From positions 1 to 5,178 of the forward strand of contig JAFGPU010000381.1 of the NCBI GenBank assembly GCA_016936035.1: 5,178 nt of DNA, given 5' to 3'. This stretch comes from Acidimicrobiales bacterium. GTDB taxonomy: Bacteria > Actinomycetota > Acidimicrobiia > Acidimicrobiales > VFJN01. A program made the translations under genes and the position numbers. The notes beneath the pieces are model-generated. The model had not been told where the DNA came from and ran no database searches. It saw only the letters and a program-made list of their open reading frames with translations. Shown piece by piece: positions 1-4,744 of this stretch (the first letter of the stretch is position 1; every line of letters begins with the position of its first letter).

Positions 1-221
1 GGGGCACCAGGGCGGGACGGCGGGTCGCCCGTGGGCTCGTCACCGTCGGCAGAGGACGCACCGGCGGGTGGTGTCGCTCCCCCGCCCGGGCCTCCGCCTC
101 CGCCGCCGCCACCGGCGTCGGGGACGACGGCCAGCGCGATGGTCGCGCCGGCCACCAGCACCGCGAGGGCGAGCCCCGTCCGGCCGGGTGATCGGCGCGC
201 GGCGACGCGGAGCGTGCCCAC
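1..221 (-). CDS. N-terminal part of an exported or membrane-anchored protein, function unknown
   Basis: This minus-strand reading frame is open to the left edge, with 73 codons visible. After a basic start (RVAARRSPGR, residues 6-15) comes one hydrophobic segment (about residues 16-34, TGLALAVLVAGATIALAVV). A run of eight glycines and a Gly/Pro/Ala/Asp-rich stretch follow. This is the layout of a signal peptide or signal anchor followed by a flexible extracytoplasmic linker; there is no lipobox cysteine. The functional domain lies outside the window. I chose GTG at 221 because codons after it end almost only in G or C, whereas the 11 codons after the alternative GTG at 254 (GCA, TGT, GCA, CTT, GGT among them) do not. 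Neither start has a clear ribosome binding site. Another frame over the same DNA is also open, but it gives only an Arg-rich string with no hydrophobic segment. The gene lies downstream of the HxlR gene, separated from it by a hairpin. Confidence 0.6.
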   Translation of the reverse strand, partial: MGTLRVAARRSPGRTGLALAVLVAGATIALAVVPDAGGGGGGGGPGGGATPPAGASSADGDEPTGDPPSRPGA

Positions 222-307
222 GAGGGCACCGAGAAGGTCTGCACATGCCCGCACACCCGACAGTCTGTCCGATCGGCGACGGCCGACCGAGCATCCCGCG
301 CCGGCTT

Positions 308-333
308 CGGGCCTGACGCAGCGGTCAGGCCCG
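308..333 (-). terminator. Stem-loop downstream of the HxlR gene
   Basis: A perfect 10-bp inverted repeat, CGGGCCTGAC at 308-317 and GTCAGGCCCG at 324-333, flanks a 6-base loop. It starts about 60 bases past the stop of the HxlR gene, in the gap before the next minus-strand gene. No T-run follows on either strand, so it would be a U-less terminator of the kind often proposed in actinobacteria, or an RNA-end stabilising hairpin. The function is inferred from position and stem strength only. Confidence 0.5.
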
Positions 334-395
334 CACCGTCGAGGTCGTGCGGAACAGCGCGATCATCGCCGCGTCGCTCTGTCGCCGGCAGGCGC

Positions 396-884
396 TCAGA
401 TCCAACGCAGATCCGTGCTGTCGTCCTCGTCGACGACGGCCTCACACGTGGGGCAGAACCAGCGGGCGTCGAGCGCGGTGCCACACCTCGCGTGCGCGAG
501 CATTCCGCCGTCCCCGTGCTCGGGACGCGCCGCACCGTGGACCGCACCCCAGTGCGCCAGCATGCGCAGCGCACCCGCCAGGTCTGCCCCGGTCGCGGTC
601 AACCGATAGGCGTGGCGGACGGGCCGGCGCGAGTACGGCTCCCCCACGATCAGACCGTCGGCCTCCAGGCGCTCGAGCCGCTTGGACAGGATGTTGGGGG
701 CGATGCCGGCGAGCAGCTCCTGCAGGTCGCCGAAGCGGCGGGGACCCGCGAGCAGCGCGCCGATCACCTGGAGCGACCAGCGGTCGCCGACGCGCTGGGC
801 CGCCTCCGCCAGGGCGTCGGCCGCCGCAGTGCGGGCCGATGCGGACGAGCTTTCGCCGGACGTCGGGCCGGCCGGTGCGGTCAT
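396..884 (-). CDS. HxlR-family winged-helix transcriptional regulator with C-terminal zinc-ribbon-like motif
   Basis: The 162-residue protein has an Ala/Ser-rich N-terminus (1-24) and then the HxlR (DUF24) winged helix at about 28-118. The family core is easy to read: GDRWSLQVIGALL (33-45), GPRRFGDLQELLAGIAPNILSKRLERLEADGLI (47-79) and a basic wing, YSRRPVRHAYRLTATG (84-99). HxlR proteins bind DNA as dimers and usually control a divergent neighbour and often themselves. The conserved N-terminal redox cysteine of quinone or electrophile sensors in this family is absent; the only cysteines are C134, C144 and C147. With H131 they form HxxC-x9-CxxC near the C-terminus, a likely single zinc site and the tail's most distinctive feature. 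ATG at 884 has no Shine-Dalgarno site but has a TAGCAT hexamer just upstream, so the mRNA may be leaderless. It is divergent from the protease gene at 968. The effector is unknown. Confidence 0.9.
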   Translation of the reverse strand: MTAPAGPTSGESSSASARTAAADALAEAAQRVGDRWSLQVIGALLAGPRRFGDLQELLAGIAPNILSKRLERLEADGLIVGEPYSRRPVRHAYRLTATGADLAGALRMLAHWGAVHGAARPEHGDGGMLAHARCGTALDARWFCPTCEAVVDEDDSTDLRWI

Positions 885-893
885 CGACCGTCG

Positions 894-899
894 ATGCTA
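894..899 (-). promoter_or_regulatory. Candidate -10 box of the HxlR gene (TAGCAT)
   Basis: Read on the minus strand, 899 to 894 is TAGCAT, which fits the actinobacterial TAnnnT pattern. It lies 9 bases before the ATG at 884, so transcription could start at or within a few bases of the start codon. That would explain the missing ribosome binding site. No good -35 hexamer is seen. The palindrome at 912-934 would cover the -35 region, consistent with autorepression. Confidence 0.35.
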
Positions 900-911
900 C
901 TGTTCGAAGGA

Positions 912-934
912 GTAACTTGCAGATTGCTAGTGAC
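912..934. promoter_or_regulatory. Candidate HxlR operator, imperfect 23-bp palindrome in the divergent gap
   Basis: The arms GTAACTTGCA (912-921) and TGCTAGTGAC (925-934) match as inverted repeats at 8 of 10 positions around a 3-base centre. The site sits in the middle of the 83-bp gap between two divergent genes and is AT-rich compared with its surroundings. HxlR regulators typically bind such palindromes next to their own gene. A second, weaker inverted repeat, TACT (898-901) with AGTA (911-914), overlaps its left edge. Binding is inferred from position and symmetry. Confidence 0.5.
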
Positions 935-967
935 AAACGCAGGGCTCCGGCCCGGGAAGGAGCGGTG

Positions 968-1888
968 ATGCCGACGTCTGACGAGCTCCAGGTCACCGTG
1001 CGCCGCGTCGCCGAGCGCGTCGTGCCCTCCGTCGTCCGCATCGGGCAGCACGGCGGACGGGGTTGCGGCGTCGTCGTGGGCGACGGGCTGGTGCTGACCA
1101 ACGCCCACAACCTGCGCGACCGCACCACGCTGGTCACCTTCGCCGATGGTCGGGCCGAGCAGAGCCGGGCCGCCGGCATCGACGCCGACACCGACCTCGT
1201 CGTGCTGTCGGTCGGCACCGCCGATGCGCCCGCCCTGCCGTGGGCCGACGCCCCTGCCGAGCTGGGCGCGACGGTCTTCGCCGCCGCCAGCATCCCCGAC
1301 GGCCACCGCGTCACGGTCGGCACCGTGTCCGCGACCGGTCGCTCGTTCCGGGGGCCGCGGGGCCGCCTCGTCACCGGAGGCATCGAGCACACGGCGCCCC
1401 TGGCCCGGGGCAGCTCCGGCGGTCCCATCGTCGACGCCGGCGGCCGCCTGCTCGGCGTGACCACCGTGCGCCTCGGCGACGGCTTCTCGGTCGCCCAGCC
1501 GGCCGACTCGACGCTGCGCGAGCGCGTCGACGCTCTCGCCGCCGGGCGCGAGCCCCGGCGTCGGCTGCTCGGCGTCGGCGCCGCCCCCGCCCGCGTGGCG
1601 CGCCGGATGCGTCAGGCGGTGGGCCTGCCCGACCGCCCGGGCGTGCTCGTGAGGGCGGTCGCGCCCGACAGCCCGGCGGCGCGCGCCGGTGTGCGCCAGG
1701 GCGACCTCATCACCGCGGCCGCCGGCACCGGCATCGTCGACACCGACGATCTCACCGTCGCGCTCGACGCCCTGCCCGAGGGTCGGACGCTGACCCTCCA
1801 CCTCGTCCGGGGCACCGACGAGCTCGAGGTGGTCGTCCGCTTCGACGCCGACGATGGCGGCGCGAGCGGCGACGCCGGCGGTACGTGA
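968..1888 (+). CDS. HtrA/DegP-like trypsin-type serine protease with one PDZ domain, apparently cytoplasmic
   Basis: The 306-residue protein has an S1C chymotrypsin-fold protease domain (about 8-185) followed by one PDZ domain (about 199-293). The triad is intact: H47 in TNAH, D76 in DTDLVVL and S150 in RGSSGGPI, where the usual GNSGGP is GSSGGP. The PDZ part shows LLGV (200-203), PGVLVRAVAPDSPAARAGVRQGDLI (224-248) and a terminal LHLVRG strand. HtrA proteases degrade or refold damaged proteins, and their PDZ domains bind substrate C-termini. Unlike most bacterial HtrA proteins, this one has no signal peptide or transmembrane segment: the protease fold begins almost at residue 1. It would therefore act in the cytoplasm unless the start is wrong. 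ATG 968 follows an AAGGAG site (957-962) by 5 bases; the adjacent in-frame GTG at 965 is too close to it. The frame stays open far upstream, but that stretch is Arg/Pro-rich and antisense to the HxlR gene. It is divergent from HxlR and probably under its control. Confidence 0.88.
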   Translation: MPTSDELQVTVRRVAERVVPSVVRIGQHGGRGCGVVVGDGLVLTNAHNLRDRTTLVTFADGRAEQSRAAGIDADTDLVVLSVGTADAPALPWADAPAELGATVFAAASIPDGHRVTVGTVSATGRSFRGPRGRLVTGGIEHTAPLARGSSGGPIVDAGGRLLGVTTVRLGDGFSVAQPADSTLRERVDALAAGREPRRRLLGVGAAPARVARRMRQAVGLPDRPGVLVRAVAPDSPAARAGVRQGDLITAAAGTGIVDTDDLTVALDALPEGRTLTLHLVRGTDELEVVVRFDADDGGASGDAGGT

Positions 1889-1943
1889 CGGCAGCCGCCA
1901 CCCGTGCCGCCGGCGACGAGGCGATCCGGCCCGCGGCGCCGCC

Positions 1944-1992
1944 ACCGGGATGCGGGACCCGGTCGGTCGTCCGGGCTCAGTGGCGGGCCCGG
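1944..1992. terminator. Possible bidirectional terminator between convergent genes
   Basis: The short convergent gap holds two GC-rich inverted repeats. ACCGGG (1944-1949) pairs with CCCGGT (1958-1963) across 8 bases. CCGGGC (1971-1976) pairs with GCCCGG (1987-1992) across 10 bases and runs into the last codons of the reductase. Neither has a T-run. Such repeats are common by chance in DNA this GC-rich, so the call rests mainly on the convergent position. Confidence 0.25.
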
Positions 1993-3008
1993 CGCCGGCG
2001 CCATGCGCTCGCGATCGACGGCGGCATGTAGCCGGCGTCGGCCCAGCCGAAGTTGGTGCCGGGGCGCACGATCTCGTCGATGCGGTCGAGCACCTCGTCG
2101 CTGAGCACGACCTCGTCGGCCCCGAGCTGGCCCTCGAGGTGGGCAGCCGTGCGAGGCCCGATGATCGCCGAGGTGACGGCGGGGTGGTTCATCACGAACG
2201 CCAGCGCCAGGTGCACGAGGCTCAGGTCGTTCTCCTCGGCGAGCACCGCCAGCGCGTCGGCGGCCTCGAGCTTTGCCTGGTTCTCGGGCCGGGACAGGTC
2301 GTAGCGGGCGGGAACGCGCTCGGCGCGCCGGCTGGTCAGGTCGTCGGCACCCAGGCGCCACCGGCCGGACAGCCATCCACCGGCCAGGGGGCTCCACGCG
2401 ATGACGCCCATGCCGTACCGGTCGCAGGTCGGCAGCACCTCGGCCTCGATGCCCCGGGCCAGGATCGAGTACGGCGGCTGCTCGCACACGAACCGCTCGC
2501 GGTGGCGACGCTCCGCCGCCCACTGCGCCTCGACGATCGACGACGCCGGGAAGGTCGAGCTGCCCAGGTAGCGCACCTTGCCCTGGTGCACCAGGTCCGA
2601 GAGCGCCCCGAGGGTCTCGTCGATGTCGGTGCCCGGCTCGGGCCGGTGCACCTGGTACAGGTCGATGTAGTCGGTGCCCAGGCGCCGGAGGCTCTCCTCG
2701 CACGCCCGGACGATCCATCGTCGCGAGTTGCCCTGCCGGTTGGGGTCGGACCCCATGGCGCCGTGGAACTTGGTCGCGATGACCAGGTCGTCGCGCCGGC
2801 CGGCGATCGCCTTGGCCAGGATCTCCTCGGACTCGCCCGCCGAGTAGACGTCGGCCGTGTCGATGAAGTTGATGCCGGCGTCGATGGCCGTGCGGATGAT
2901 CGACACCGAGTCGTCGTGGTCGCGGTTGCCCCACGACCCGAACATCATGGTGCCGAGGCACAGGGGGCTGACCTTGAGGCCGGTGCGGCCGAGCGTGCGG
3001 TACTTCAT
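1977..3008 (-). CDS. NAD(P)H-dependent aldo/keto reductase
   Basis: The 343-residue protein is a full-length aldo/keto reductase (TIM-barrel family), a soluble enzyme that reduces aldehydes or ketones to alcohols with NAD(P)H. It opens with MKYRTLGRTGLKVSPLCLGTM. The catalytic tetrad is present: D50 and Y55 in FIDTADVYSAGESEEILAKA, K80 in ATKF, and H121 in YQVHRPEP. Cofactor-binding signatures also fit: GSSTFP (149-154), EQPPYSIL (176-183), AWSPLAGGWLSG (204-215) and IIGPRT (282-287). The style is close to the bacterial IolS/YajO-like reductases, but the substrate cannot be read from sequence. The C-terminus ends in a basic tail, RRRRARH. ATG 3008 is preceded by GGAGGT (rc of 3013-3018) at 4 bases, a strong ribosome binding site. 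The gene stands alone: convergent with the protease and divergent from the Asp23 gene. Confidence 0.92.
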   Translation of the reverse strand: MKYRTLGRTGLKVSPLCLGTMMFGSWGNRDHDDSVSIIRTAIDAGINFIDTADVYSAGESEEILAKAIAGRRDDLVIATKFHGAMGSDPNRQGNSRRWIVRACEESLRRLGTDYIDLYQVHRPEPGTDIDETLGALSDLVHQGKVRYLGSSTFPASSIVEAQWAAERRHRERFVCEQPPYSILARGIEAEVLPTCDRYGMGVIAWSPLAGGWLSGRWRLGADDLTSRRAERVPARYDLSRPENQAKLEAADALAVLAEENDLSLVHLALAFVMNHPAVTSAIIGPRTAAHLEGQLGADEVVLSDEVLDRIDEIVRPGTNFGWADAGYMPPSIASAWRRRRARH

Positions 3009-3046
3009 CGGGACCTCCGGGGAGTTGGCGATCGACCCGCATCATG

Positions 3047-3058
3047 GCGCAGTTGCGC
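3047..3058. promoter_or_regulatory. Small palindrome upstream of the reductase gene
   Basis: GCGCA (3047-3051) and TGCGC (3054-3058) form a perfect inverted repeat around two bases, 39 bases upstream of the reductase start. On the minus strand a weak CATGAT hexamer (3046 to 3041) beside it could be a -10 box, which would place the palindrome in the promoter spacer. No -35 is recognisable. It may be chance in GC-rich DNA. Confidence 0.2.
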
Positions 3059-3079
3059 TGCCGCCCGACCACCGCGGGG

Positions 3080-3112
3080 TTGACATCTCGGCCAGGATGT
3101 CAGGGTCCTGAC
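3080..3112 (+). promoter_or_regulatory. Promoter/operator region of the Asp23 gene: TTGACA with two overlapping inverted repeats
   Basis: TTGACA at 3080-3085 matches the -35 consensus exactly and is the only such hexamer in the gap; no convincing -10 follows (best is CAGGGT at 3101-3106, 15 bases on). It overlaps the perfect inverted repeat TGACATC (3081-3087) / GATGTCA (3096-3102), spacer 8. A second perfect repeat, GTCAGG (3099-3104) / CCTGAC (3107-3112), spacer 2, shares bases 3099-3102 with the first. The layout suggests a repressor site over the -35 element, or alternative RNA hairpins just before the ribosome binding site. The symmetry is seen; the function is inferred. Confidence 0.4.
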
Positions 3113-3128
3113 TGGGGGAGGCCTCCAC

Positions 3129-3836
3129 GTGTCCGACTTCTCGACCGACAACCGACCCACCTCGAACGGCCCGGCGTCGTACCCGCTGCGGCGCGACGAC
3201 GCACACGGCCCGGGCGCGGACCCGTCGCCCCGGCACCAGTCGGGCGTGGTCCACGGCCCCTCCGGCGGCGGTGGCGGCCCGGCGCCCGTCAGCGGTGGCG
3301 GCCCCGCGTCCGTCAGCGGTGGCGGGTCGGTCTCCGGCGCCGCGTCCGCGGCCGCCCCCACCCGCCCCGGGACGCCGCCGGCGGGGCCTCAGGCGGGGCC
3401 ACCGCAGCACGCGTCCCCGGCCGAGCCGGGACCGGCCCAACGGCGCGCGCCCGAGGTGAAGGGGCGGATCCACATCGCGGACGAGGTCGTCGAGAAGGTG
3501 GCCGCCCTCGCCGCCATGGAGGTCGACGGCGTCGCCGACCTCGGTGGCGACATCGCGCGCGCGGTCGAGAGCGTCCGCGAGCGCATCGGCATCGGCAACA
3601 AGCGAGGTGACCAGGGGGTCAAGGCCGATGTCTCCGGCCACGAGGTCACCGTGAACGTGACGATCATGGTCGAGTTCGGTCACGTCGTCATGGACGTGGC
3701 GCGCCAGGTCCAGGCCAACGTCGCCGCCCAGACCAACCGCATGCTCGGCCTCGACGTCCTCGAGGTCAACGTGACGGTCGACGACGTCCGCACGGTCCCG
3801 CGCGCGGCGGAGGACGACAACTCCCCAGCGCGCTGA
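3129..3836 (+). CDS. Asp23/Gls24-family envelope stress protein with long disordered N-terminus
   Basis: The 235-residue protein has two parts. Residues 1-108 are low-complexity Gly/Pro/Ser/Ala-rich sequence with no membrane segment. Residues 109-223 are an Asp23/Gls24 (DUF322) domain: EVKGRIHIADEVVEKVAALAAMEVDGVADL opens it, and the typical strand-helix part follows (VTVNVTIMVEFGHVVMDVARQVQANVAAQT, then LEVNVTVDDV). Asp23 of staphylococci is a cytoplasmic, membrane-associated protein linked to cell-wall stress. Actinobacterial relatives are widespread and poorly characterised, so a role in envelope homeostasis is inferred. The N-terminal extension makes this longer than the usual family member of about 130-180 residues. 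It contains an 8-residue repeat encoded by a 24-bp DNA repeat. GTG 3129 follows a GGGAGG site (3116-3121) by 7 bases. It is divergent from the reductase and 51 bases from the GntR gene, which has its own promoter. No Amap-like membrane partner is in the window. Confidence 0.85.
   Translation: MSDFSTDNRPTSNGPASYPLRRDDAHGPGADPSPRHQSGVVHGPSGGGGGPAPVSGGGPASVSGGGSVSGAASAAAPTRPGTPPAGPQAGPPQHASPAEPGPAQRRAPEVKGRIHIADEVVEKVAALAAMEVDGVADLGGDIARAVESVRERIGIGNKRGDQGVKADVSGHEVTVNVTIMVEFGHVVMDVARQVQANVAAQTNRMLGLDVLEVNVTVDDVRTVPRAAEDDNSPAR
3287..3334 (+). repeat. Two 24-bp tandem units inside the Asp23 gene
   Basis: The 15-mer CGTCAGCGGTGGCGG occurs at 3287-3301 and again at 3311-3325, a period of 24 bases or exactly 8 codons. 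It encodes VSGGG twice (residues 54-58 and 62-66), and SGGGGG at 45-50 looks like a degraded earlier copy. Because the period is a multiple of three, slippage would change linker length without breaking the frame. Confidence 0.7.
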
Positions 3837-3854
3837 GCCGCAGTCGCCGGCTTT
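3835..3854 (+). terminator. Weak stem-loop at the end of the Asp23 gene
   Basis: AGCCG (3836-3840) pairs with CGGCT (3848-3852) across a 7-base loop, followed by TT. The stem overlaps the stop codon and sits just before the -35 region of the next gene. It is short, so it may be only a partial terminator or chance. Confidence 0.25.
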
Positions 3855-3880
3855 GCGCTCCCCGCCCAGGTCCGTACATT
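3853..3880 (+). promoter_or_regulatory. Candidate promoter for a leaderless GntR mRNA
   Basis: TACATT at 3875-3880 fits the TAnnnT -10 pattern. It ends exactly 7 bases before the GTG at 3888, the geometry of leaderless actinobacterial transcripts, in which transcription starts at the start codon. TTGCGC at 3853-3858, 16 bases upstream, is a partial -35. No Shine-Dalgarno site precedes the GTG, which supports this reading. Confidence 0.5.
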
Positions 3881-3888
3881 GGAACCTG
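3867..3888. promoter_or_regulatory. Candidate autoregulatory operator of the GntR gene
   Basis: CAGGT (3867-3871) and ACCTG (3884-3888) are perfect inverted arms 12 bases apart, with a further C/G pair inside (3873, 3882). The repeat encloses the -10 box and reaches the first base of the start codon, so a bound repressor would block transcription. HutC-type GntR regulators commonly repress their own gene through such sites. The inner part is shared with the promoter of the downstream iron-sulfur gene. Confidence 0.4.
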
Positions 3889-4667
3889 TGGCCATCATTG
3901 ACCGGTCGAGCCCGATGCCCCTGTGGGCCCAGGTGCTCCAGGACCTGCGGCGCCGCCTGGCGGCCGGCGAGTTCGCCGGCCAGTTCCCCACCGACGCCGA
4001 GCTGACCGCGGCGTACGGCGTGTCGCGCCACACGGTGCGCGACGCGGTGCGGCGCCTACAGGACGAGGGCGTCCTCAGCCGCGAGCGGGGGCGCGGCACC
4101 TTCGTGCGGGCCCCCGCCATCGAGCAGTCATGGGGTCCGGGGGTCGTCTACAGCCTCTTCCGCTCGGTCGAGGCGCAAGGGTTCGAACAGCGCAGCCAAG
4201 TCGTCGACCTCTCGGAGGCGACCGACGCCGACGCGGCTGACCACCTCGAGCTGCCGCCGACCGACCCGCTCGTCCGCCTCGAGCGGCTGCGGCTGATCGA
4301 CGGCCAGCCGCTCGCCCACGACGTCGTGTGGCTGCCCGCGTCGCTGGCCCGGCCGCTGCTCGAGGTCGACTTCACGCACACGGCCCTCTACGACGAGCTG
4401 GCGTCGCGCTGCGGCACCCGGCCCACGTCCGGCAAGGAATGGGTCCGCGCCGCCGTGCCCGACGACGCCGAGCGCGAGATGCTCGGCCTACGGGGGCGCC
4501 AGGCGGTGTTCTCGATGGAGCGGCTCAGCTACTCCGGTGACAGCCCGATCGAGTGGCGCCTCACGACGGTGCGCGGCGATCGGTACACGTTCGCCGCCAC
4601 GTGGTCGCACAGCGGGAACGGCCAGCGCGCGAGCAGTGCGCCGCCAGACTCCCTGCTGGCCTCGTGA
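3888..4667 (+). CDS. GntR-family transcriptional regulator, HutC subfamily (winged helix plus UTRA)
   Basis: The 259-residue protein has a GntR winged helix at about 9-75: PLWAQVLQDLRRRLAAGEF (11-29), then FPTDAELTAAYGVSRHTVRDAVRRLQDEGVLSRERGRGTFV (33-73), all strongly conserved positions. A UTRA effector-binding domain follows at about 85-245, closing with the typical ERLSYSGDSPIEWRLTTVRGDRYTF strand pattern. HutC-subfamily proteins usually repress catabolic or transport genes until a small ligand binds UTRA; the ligand here is not predictable. I chose GTG 3888 over the in-frame TTG at 3879. The TTG lies inside the TACATT -10 box, and GTG sits 7 bases after that box with no ribosome binding site, as in leaderless genes. 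The next gene, an iron-sulfur subunit on the same strand 77 bases on, is the likely target along with the regulator itself. Confidence 0.9.
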   Translation: MAIIDRSSPMPLWAQVLQDLRRRLAAGEFAGQFPTDAELTAAYGVSRHTVRDAVRRLQDEGVLSRERGRGTFVRAPAIEQSWGPGVVYSLFRSVEAQGFEQRSQVVDLSEATDADAADHLELPPTDPLVRLERLRLIDGQPLAHDVVWLPASLARPLLEVDFTHTALYDELASRCGTRPTSGKEWVRAAVPDDAEREMLGLRGRQAVFSMERLSYSGDSPIEWRLTTVRGDRYTFAATWSHSGNGQRASSAPPDSLLAS

Positions 4668-4671
4668 CCGC

Positions 4672-4700
4672 TTGACGGGCTCTCCGCCACCTGATTACAT
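4672..4700 (+). promoter_or_regulatory. Candidate promoter of the iron-sulfur subunit operon
   Basis: TTGACG (4672-4677), a 5 of 6 match to the -35 consensus, is followed after 17 bases by TTACAT (4695-4700), a modest -10. Transcription would begin near 4705-4708, leaving a leader of about 40 bases. It is the clearest promoter-like pair in the gap after the GntR gene. Confidence 0.4.
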
Positions 4701-4712
4701 CCAAATGTCCGG
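4700..4712. promoter_or_regulatory. Element shared with the GntR promoter, candidate second GntR site
   Basis: TCCAAATGTCCGG here matches TCCAATGTACGG on the minus strand at 3883-3872, inside the candidate GntR operator, apart from one inserted A and one substitution. It adjoins the proposed -10 box and covers the expected transcription start. It overlaps a small palindrome, ACAT (4697-4700) / ATGT (4705-4708). A shared operator is inferred. Confidence 0.35.
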
Positions 4713-4730
4713 TCTTTAGGAGTTCTGGAC
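4707..4730 (+). promoter_or_regulatory. Leader hairpin with a ribosome-binding-like AGGAG in its loop
   Basis: GTCCGG (4707-4712) can pair with CTGGAC (4725-4730), including one G-U pair, leaving a 12-base loop (4713-4724) that contains AGGAG at 4718-4722. AGGAG is the best Shine-Dalgarno match in the gap, but it lies 22 bases before the apparent CTG start, too far for normal use. It is preceded by a four-codon reading frame (ATG 4705, stop TAG 4717-4719). The role is uncertain. Confidence 0.25.
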
Positions 4731-4744
4731 GGGGGGACGGAGCA

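Noticed and set aside
40..294. An 84-codon Arg-rich minus-strand frame starting ATG at 294
   Set aside because: It overlaps the frame with a signal-anchor and high GC third positions; a string of arginines in GC-rich DNA is the usual off-frame artefact.
347..967. Upstream extension of the protease frame by 207 codons
   Set aside because: The extension is Arg/Pro-rich antisense to the HxlR gene; ATG 968 has a good ribosome binding site and begins right at the protease domain.
442..1945. Long minus-strand open frames (442-1464, 881-1945) across the HxlR gene and protease
   Set aside because: They are GC-driven shadows: composition is Arg/Ala/Pro-rich, no family motif is seen, and they cross the divergent promoter region.
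1612..3072. A 486-codon open frame on the minus strand and a 409-codon open frame on the plus strand (1854-3083) over the aldo/keto reductase
   Set aside because: Both are antisense or frame-shifted shadows of the reductase. They read as Arg/Pro/Gly-rich or repetitive Val/Asp/Gly strings without domain signatures, while the reductase frame has a complete catalytic tetrad and ribosome binding site.
3287..3334. Spaced direct repeats as a possible CRISPR array
   Set aside because: Only two short in-frame copies exist inside a coding sequence, with no unique spacers and no cas genes.
3879..3881. TTG as the start of the GntR gene
   Set aside because: It falls inside the TACATT -10 box and lacks a ribosome binding site; GTG 3888 fits a leaderless start.
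3042..4031. A 329-codon minus-strand open frame opposite the Asp23 gene
   Set aside because: It is a shadow of the Asp23 frame, His/Asp/Arg-rich with no recognisable domain, and runs across the GntR promoter.
4668..4744. Possible riboswitch or FNR-type site before the iron-sulfur gene
   Set aside because: No TTGAT-N4-ATCAA-like site and no known riboswitch fold can be recognised in this short gap; only the hairpin and shared motif are supportable.
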